Assembly (NCBI GenBank): GCA_027924585.1
Contig: BSBM01000442.1
Location: 3,348,001 to 3,412,000, forward strand
Reading direction: 5' to 3'
Source: Larix kaempferi
Taxonomy: Eukaryota; Streptophyta; Pinopsida; Pinales; Pinaceae
Length of the DNA: 64,000 nucleotides
The number at the start of each line of letters is the position of its first letter. Position 1 is the first letter of the stretch. The notes beneath the pieces were generated by a model that saw only the letters and a program-made list of their open reading frames with translations, was not told the DNA's origin and searched no databases. Positions 57,758 through 64,000 of this stretch are shown piece after piece. A program made the translations under genes and the position numbers.

Positions 57758-60431
57758 TAGCCTGAAAGAAGGCATGATATGGCATGTATGACACTTGTTG
57801 CACTTACGATGCTAGGGCTTGATACAGCAAAAACCAGTCATCGTAGCACTTTCACTATAAATCCATTTTGGAGAATTTTTCGTATGTGAAACTTTTACAG
57901 GTCGAATATCAGATCCCCATGTACCTTGTTTCCAAAGGAAAACCTCTAATTCGTTGTACTTTGTGATTTATGATCTGTACAATATAGAGTTTCTGCCTCT
58001 TCCATATCTGAGTCAAAAACAGGTGACCTTGGAAAAAAGGTCATAACTTGGGCTAGGAAGCTCCAAATGAAATTTCGTAAAAATTTACAGGTATTACACA
58101 GACTATACTATCTCAATAAATTGTTTCAGAGGCAGAAGTTGAACCAGTGACACGTGGCACACTGTACAAGTTAGCTCTCTTGTATTATCCCATAAACAGG
58201 TCACGTTGCAACACTTGGCATAACTCTCTCTAAAAAAATCCAATTAAGGTCAGACCTATCAGGATGGAAATATGACAGGTCAAGCTACCATAGAAAAAAA
58301 ATTCAGACCCTGTGGATCGAAAAGAGCGGAGTTACACCAGAAACAATCAGGTACATATTTCTGTCAAAACAGAATTATTTTTTAGCACCTTCATTCATGG
58401 CTTCCGGAATTTAGGGTTTCGGAGAAAGTTGGAATTCTTGTAATCAGATACCACGGATGAATGATACTCATCAAAATCAAAATTTAGAGACCAAGATCAG
58501 AATTTTTGGTTGGGCGGAAGGCCGGGATTGATCAAACCCTAGTTTGGGACTTTGATCAGAAAAGTGGAAAATTAGGGTTTCTGTAAAAATGGGAATTTTT
58601 GAAATTTGTGACCACGGCTGGAAGCTCCTCAGAAAAATAGAATATTAGAGCTTTGGCTCAAACCTTTTGATTGGGCAGAAGAGTGGGCTTCATCAAACCC
58701 CAGTTCAGGGTCACGTCTAGTGAATTCGGAAGTTTCAAAGGCAAAATTGAGGAGTGAAACTTTGCAGTTTTCAAATTCTGAATATACTAGATTGATCAGC
58801 TCATTAAGGCACATATTTCTATCCTTTAGGAAGTTTGAAATTCAAAGTTTGAATTTTTGGGGTTTCTCTGACAAACCCTAATACAGCTCCAGATCCAGTT
58901 CCTGCAAATCAAGTGGATTGGTTTAATCCTAGAAGAGGATGGATTGGTCACCTGCATAAGTGAAGAAGTTCTTGTTTCAGAGGGAGATGAGGCTAAGGCC
59001 TTACATAAGAAGATTACAAGCAATCTCGACAGGTATGTATCGAGATTTGTTCATGATTAAGTTTATCATATGTTTGTATTCATGTTATTACGGTTAGAAC
59101 AATCTTGATTTTAGACTTGTCATATCACCTTAACAAAATTATGAATGCATGCATTAGGGTGTTGACACTTATGATTGTACTAATGCATTATGGTGTTGTA
59201 TGAGGTTTATGTTGTCCGCTAACATGAAAGGTACACAAAGAAAGACAAATCATGTTCTAGTTCAAGAACATATGATCATGATGACATGAAGACAAAGATT
59301 CATCCATTGTCATGGATCACTTAGAAAATCTACTTACGAGGTATGTATATCTTGGTTCTACAATGGATAACTTATGAGACATGCAAGTTACTAGCACAAG
59401 TCATTGAAGAGAACCAGAAGACATTATGCGGGTATGTTAGACATAACTAGCTAGCATGCTAATCCAGGTATGTTTTTCCCATATCAAGCTAGAATCCTAC
59501 CTTGTGTTAGGATCTTATACTGTTGTGTTGTTGATAATGATTATTCATGAAGGTATAGGTTTGAGTAATCATGGGTTTAGGCATATTATGTTTCTTACTT
59601 TAATTTATGATATGACTAACCATAAGAGTCCTATATAAACCTTGAAATGCTTATTATTTATGTTTGAAACGATCATGACTATGCATGCTTAAGATTATTG
59701 TGTTTTGGTAGTATTAAGAATATACTAATGAATGTATGATTATGTATGAGACCTCATTGATAACACAATGATGATACTAATAAGCATGCATAGTGATTAA
59801 GGATGGATATAAGTTCAAGGACAGGAAATCCAGGAAGCAAAGATCAAGAGGGAGGACACTCTAGTTGTTCCTGCAAGGAAGCAAATATCAAGAAGGAGCA
59901 CACTTCAGTAGTTTCTGCAAGGATGCAGATATTCAGAGGGATTTGACCACTTCTCACAATCCACATCAGAATGGAGTTGCAGAAAAGAAGCAAAGACTGA
60001 GAGGGATTCAACCCAACAAACAAATAAAGATAAGTATTTGAATTGTCATTACTTGCATATTTTATTGTTTAAATAATACTGTTCAATAATGTATATACTG
60101 ATGTTCCTAGAATTAGGTTGTGTATTATGCATATTAGAATAGTTGCATTGATGAATAGTATACTACTAATAAACATGGGTAAGTGGCCTATGGCACTGTA
60201 CAACATTCCATTGCTACTTATCTAGAATGAAACCTCTTTGTTGATATGTTGGGAGTTGTGCACACTCTTAACAATGTTCCAGTAGAGATTGGAAGGCATC
60301 TAGAAAGTTATGGGATATGGATAAATGTTGTATTGAAGCATTGGCTAAGATAATTGCATGACTGTATGACATATTTCTTTATGTGTAAGAATTTGTTCTG
60401 AAAACTATGAGATGTTTTACAATCATGCAAT
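57758..60431 (+). other. Copia-A3 long leader
   Basis: No gag. Homologous to the Copia-A2 leader over its whole length. A short integrase trace with NPHQNGVAEKKQRL is readable at about 59960-60000, the block with the catalytic Glu of the DDE site. Downstream, 60025-60430 is non-coding. Antisense frames at 58629-58814 and 58826-59023 match those of Copia-A2. Confidence 0.75.
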
Positions 60432-60639
60432 TTGACTTGTTGTGTAGGAAAGATTGTATACCATCACCTACAAAAGAAGGACTACAACATTTGTTCAGCA
60501 ACAAAGTTATCTATTGAAAATATTGAAGATATTGAAGTTCCCAGGATATGGGAAGAATGCCATGATCGAGGAGTACCAGTCGATCATGAAGATGTTTGGG
60601 ATGCAGTCCAAAAGGGTAGTCTATAGTGAATTCCAAGAG

Positions 60640-61941
60640 GATCTACAAGATCAAGCATGCTGTAGGTGGTAGCATAGAGACTTTTGCTCCTGTATCCAGA
60701 TACACTTCCATTAGATCAGTACTTTCTCTAGCTGCAGTGATGAAGTGGAAGATACACCAGATGGATTTCAAGATAGATTTCTTGAATGGTGCAGTTGAAG
60801 AAGAAGTGTATGTGGAGCATCCACTTGGTTCTGAGACACATGACAGGGAGTCATATATGTGCAGAACTTGGTATGGTAGGATAGACAGCTTTCTATCCAG
60901 TTTGGGCTTTACCAAGAGTAAAGCGGATTCCAACCTTTACTACAAGATTGAGGAAGGCAATCCAGTGATACTACGTTTGTATGTGTATGACCTGTTTGTA
61001 ACAGGAGATGATAGATTGTTTTCCGACACGTACGGAAGCTTGCTTCCAAGTTCGAGATGAAGAACTTGTGGATGATGCACTACTTTCTAGGCATGGAGGT
61101 GTGGCAGAGTGCAGATGGAATCTTACTTGGACAAGGGAAGTATGCAGTAGAGATCCTAAAGAGGTTCGGAATGATGGACTGCAAAGCCATGGCCACACCT
61201 ATGGCATCGAACTTGAAGCTTCTGTGTCATGCTTCATCTGAGCCGGTTGATGTCACTGTGTATCGTCAGATGATTGGGTCCTTGATGTACCTGACAAACA
61301 CGAGACCAGATATTTGCTTTGCGGTGAACACATTGAGCCAGTTCCTGACGGATCCCAGAGGTGTTCACCTGGTTGCTGTAAAGCATATTTTGAGGTACCT
61401 AAAGGGTACAGTTGATTATGGGCTCAAGTATGAAGCGAATCAAAAGTTTAACCTACAAGGTTATGTTGATTCAGATTGGGAAGGCATTGCTGCAGATAGG
61501 AAGAGCACATTTGGGTGCTACTTCAGTACGGGATCAAGTGTGATCTCTTGGTTTAGTAGGAAGCAGTCCTGCGTAGCACTGAGTACAGCCGAGGCAGAGT
61601 ATGTTGGAGCCTGTTTGGCCATTTGTGAGGCAGTATGGCTTCGGAAGCTACTGTTTGAGTTATTTGATCTCCCGTTGGATGCTACTGGTATCTTCTGTGA
61701 CAACCAGAGTTGTGTGAAGCTGTCTGAGAACCCAATGTTCCATGACAGGTCGAAACACATAGAGATCAAATATCACTATATCAGGGATATGGTGCAGAGA
61801 GGAGCAGTGAAGCTCCTATATGTTTCGACGGACGAGTAGATTGCAGATGTACTGACGAAGCCACTAGCCAGAGTGAAGTTCGAATACTTCAAGGAGAGGC
61901 TTGTTGTTCTTCAGATCGACGACACTTCAAGGAAGAAGTGA
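60640..61941 (+). pseudogene. Copia-A3 RT and RNase H
   Basis: 60626-61060: KRIYKIKHAVGGSIE joined directly to TFAPVSRYTSIRSVLSLAAV (about 20 residues of the family are missing), HQMDFKIDFLNGAVEEEVYV and LYVYDLFVTGDD (YVDD has become YVYD). One shift leads to 61057-61839: LWMMHYFLGMEVW, KYAVEILKRFGMMDCKAMAT, NTRPDICFAVNTLSQFL, then RNase H with YVDSDWEGIAADRKSTFG, LSTAEAEYVG and FCDNQSCVKLSENP. A TAG after VSTDE precedes IADVLTKPLAR; the end is TGA at 61939-61941. RNase H looks better kept than in Copia-A2, but RT is inactive. Confidence 0.87.
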
Positions 61942-63409
61942 TGGACACATTTGTAAAGCCATTCCAAGCATGTTGGAAGGAGGATCCTTCACATGGCTGT
62001 GGATGTAAGCACTGGATGATGAGCATCAGGATGATGTTCTAGTTTCTGCTGGATATGATCAGTTGGATCATTTATATGTATATGTATGTAAGCATCATGT
62101 TGGATGTTGGATATGATCAGTTGGATAACTTATATGTATATGTATGTACACATCATGTTAGATGTTGGATATGATCGGTTGGATCATTTGTATGTATTTT
62201 GTATATGCATCATGTTGGATGCTTGGACCATGTATCTGTGGATACATTGTATGATCAGGTAGATCATGTATGTTGATATATATCGGGTATGATTAGGTAG
62301 ATCATGTATGTTGATGGATACATTGTGTGGATCATGTATCTATGTATCAGGTGGATACACTGTGTATGGTGATATGTATCAGGTAGATACTTGGTATGCA
62401 TCAGGTGGATGCATTATATGATCAGGATGATCATGGATGACGAGCTTCTCCAGATGACATGCATCAGGACGATGCAGTGATGATGATCAGGATGATCATG
62501 TGTACATCAGGATGATGTATGGTGAGTATCAGGACGATAATTTGTGGTCGTGGATCAGATTGTGCAGATGAGCATGTCTGGCAGATCCTATAGGTCGGAG
62601 TTGTGTACCCGTAACATCCTGGGATGCTCTTTCGAGATATTGCTCTAGGAGGACATGTACTTTGTGCCCTGGGAGATCTTCAGGTCAAAGTTGTGTACCC
62701 GTAACATCCTGAGATGCTCTTGCGAGGTTTTGTCCTATGGCATGTAATTTGCTCCTAGGAGATCTGGATAGGATGAAAAAGGCCTCAGATGCTTCAGCTA
62801 GGTTTTTCCATGACCACATGTAATTTGCTCCTGAGAGATTTGGACAGGATGAAAAAGGCCTCAGATGCTTCAGGCAGGTTTTGTGGTGGACCACATGTAA
62901 TGTGCTCCTGGGAGATCCGACAGGTAGAGCTGTGTGCTCGTAACAGCCTGGGATGCTTCAGCCAGGTTTTGTGGTGAGATCACATGTAATGTGCTCCTGG
63001 GAGATCTGACAGGTAGAGCTATGTGCTCGTAATAGCCTGGGATGCTTCAGCCAGGTTTTGTGATGGGTCACATGTAATGTGCTACTGGGAGATCCGATAG
63101 GTAGAGCTGTGTGCTCGTAATAGCCTGGGATGCTGCAGCCAGGTTTTGTGACGCACGTAATAAGTCCTGAGGATTCCACAGTATGTCCAGTGATGATGAA
63201 GACTTGCAAGTGGTGGGCCTACATCCAGTATGAAAAAGGACTGGCTCTGTAGAACTTCCTATGACGAGTAGATTCAGAGATTGATTGAGATAGTAGAAGC
63301 AGTGACGATGACGATGACTCAATGACGATTATCCAGTGACGATGATCCAAATAAGAAGACTTGTGCTAGAATACCTGTGTCGAGAAATACCTTCCTAGTT
63401 AAGAGGGAG
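61942..63409 (+). repeat. Copia-A3 3' untranslated tandem arrays
   Basis: First a 60-70-bp unit with GGATATGATCAGTTGGAT and CATCATGTTGGATG (about 62040-62230), then shorter GATCAGG(T/A)(G/A)GAT words to 62560, then a unit of about 80-88 bp with GGGAGATCCGACAGGTAGAG and GCCTGGGATGCTTCAGCCAG (about 62590-63160). The last 230 bases match 1-217. Ends in the polypurine tract 63401-63409. Confidence 0.85.
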
Positions 63410-64000
63410 TGTTGATGTATATGTAACATCGGAATGTATTTCACATATATGTATATTGTATTCCTATAGAGATGTTATTATTCCTCTATACAGAAGTGTT
63501 TGTATTCCTATAGAGATGTTATTATTCATCTATATGGAAGTGTCTTCATTTATATTGTAAGTGTTGTAACTTATACTTGATGGGTTATTAGACCACCTTG
63601 TTGGGGTCGGCCCTGTATAAGTCATGTGGGTCGAAGGGTTATTAGACCACCCTATTGGGGGTCGGCCATGTGGGTCAAAGGGTTATTAGACCACCCTATT
63701 GGGTGTCATCCCAGTCAGCATTATGTTAAGTGGTTAAGTTGAGGCTGACCTAGTTGAGTAAAGGTCAAGTCAAGTTAGTGTATAAATAGAGAGTGTGTCT
63801 CTCTCATTTTACACATTCTATTCTCTCTCACACTCTTGGGAGAGTGGTGAACTTGTGGAGGAGGATAAGCTGCTGCTAGGAGATGTCTATCTCTTATGCT
63901 TGGGTTGTATCACTGCTCTATCTATCTCTGAGGAAGTTATTGGGGTTTTTCACCTTTATGGTTTTCCCCAAGTAAACTCTGTGTCTCTTGTGTGCTTGCA
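63410..64000 (+). repeat. Copia-A3 3' LTR (cut by window end)
   Basis: Same sequence as 57055-57745, including the 45-bp duplication, up to the window end; about 100 bases are missing. Confidence 0.93.

Larger units (their letters stand above)
57055..64000 (+). mobile_element. Copia-A3: deletion-type copia element, 3' end cut by window
   Basis: 5' LTR 57055-57745 (691 bp), PBS 57746-57757, long leader, RT/RNase H (60640-61941), repeat-rich 3' UTR, polypurine tract (AAGAGGGAG, 63401-63409) and 3' LTR from 63410 to the end. Same architecture as Copia-A2, opposite strand. The 5-mer before the LTR is GAGGA; the partner lies outside the window. Confidence 0.93.

Overview
The window looks like nuclear DNA of a land plant with a large, repeat-rich genome. 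A gymnosperm or fern is my guess; that is inference from the L1, Ty1/copia and Ty3/gypsy types present. I find no intact host gene. Nearly everything is transposable elements nested inside one another, and several nests can be proved because the target-site duplication (TSD) and the interrupted reading frame both close up when the insert is removed.

Layout. 1-822: 3' end and 3' LTR of a copia element (Copia-A1, + strand). 823-5100: old AT-rich DNA with a tRNA-derived SINE (1429-1642, 9-bp TSD) and a 3' LTR of a decayed element (4263-4464). About 5100-14880: an L1 LINE on the minus strand (L1-1), split by a gypsy element without reverse transcriptase (Gypsy-1, 9559-12825, TSD acctt) and by a foldback/MITE-like hairpin (about 6557-6726). 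About 15300-21280: a degenerate gypsy element on the minus strand (retropepsin, lysine-rich gag tail, several tandem arrays). 21300-40440: a second minus-strand L1 (L1-2), split by a 15.2-kb LTR element (24172-39407, TSD ctctg) that carries no pol of its own but holds pieces of host genes, clearly PRP8 and probably TOR kinase. That element is itself split by an almost complete copia (Copia-B, 29786-37602, TSD cttca).

40441-56460 is the most unusual part. Clusters of palindromes built on GCGATATATCGC and related words lie at both sides. Between them are a + strand gene of about ten exons with a tandemly duplicated exon-intron unit (42952-45780) and a minus-strand gene (56123 to 47590) split by a second copia (Copia-A2, 48113-55289). 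Closing the Copia-A2 insertion restores an open frame. I read the island as a large, decayed, poorly described DNA transposon with a transposase-like gene lacking its C-terminal half and an accessory gene. 56461-57054 holds a diverged tandem repeat. 57055-64000 is a third Copia-A (A3, + strand) whose 3' LTR runs off the window.

Copia-A2 and A3 share one unusual architecture: a leader of about 2.3-2.9 kb in place of gag and most of integrase, followed by RT/RNase H remnants and repeat arrays before the 3' LTR. They form an inverted pair. Many frames are broken only by single stops that could come from C-to-T or G-to-A changes, as expected for methylated plant repeats. No rRNA, tRNA gene or CRISPR array was found.
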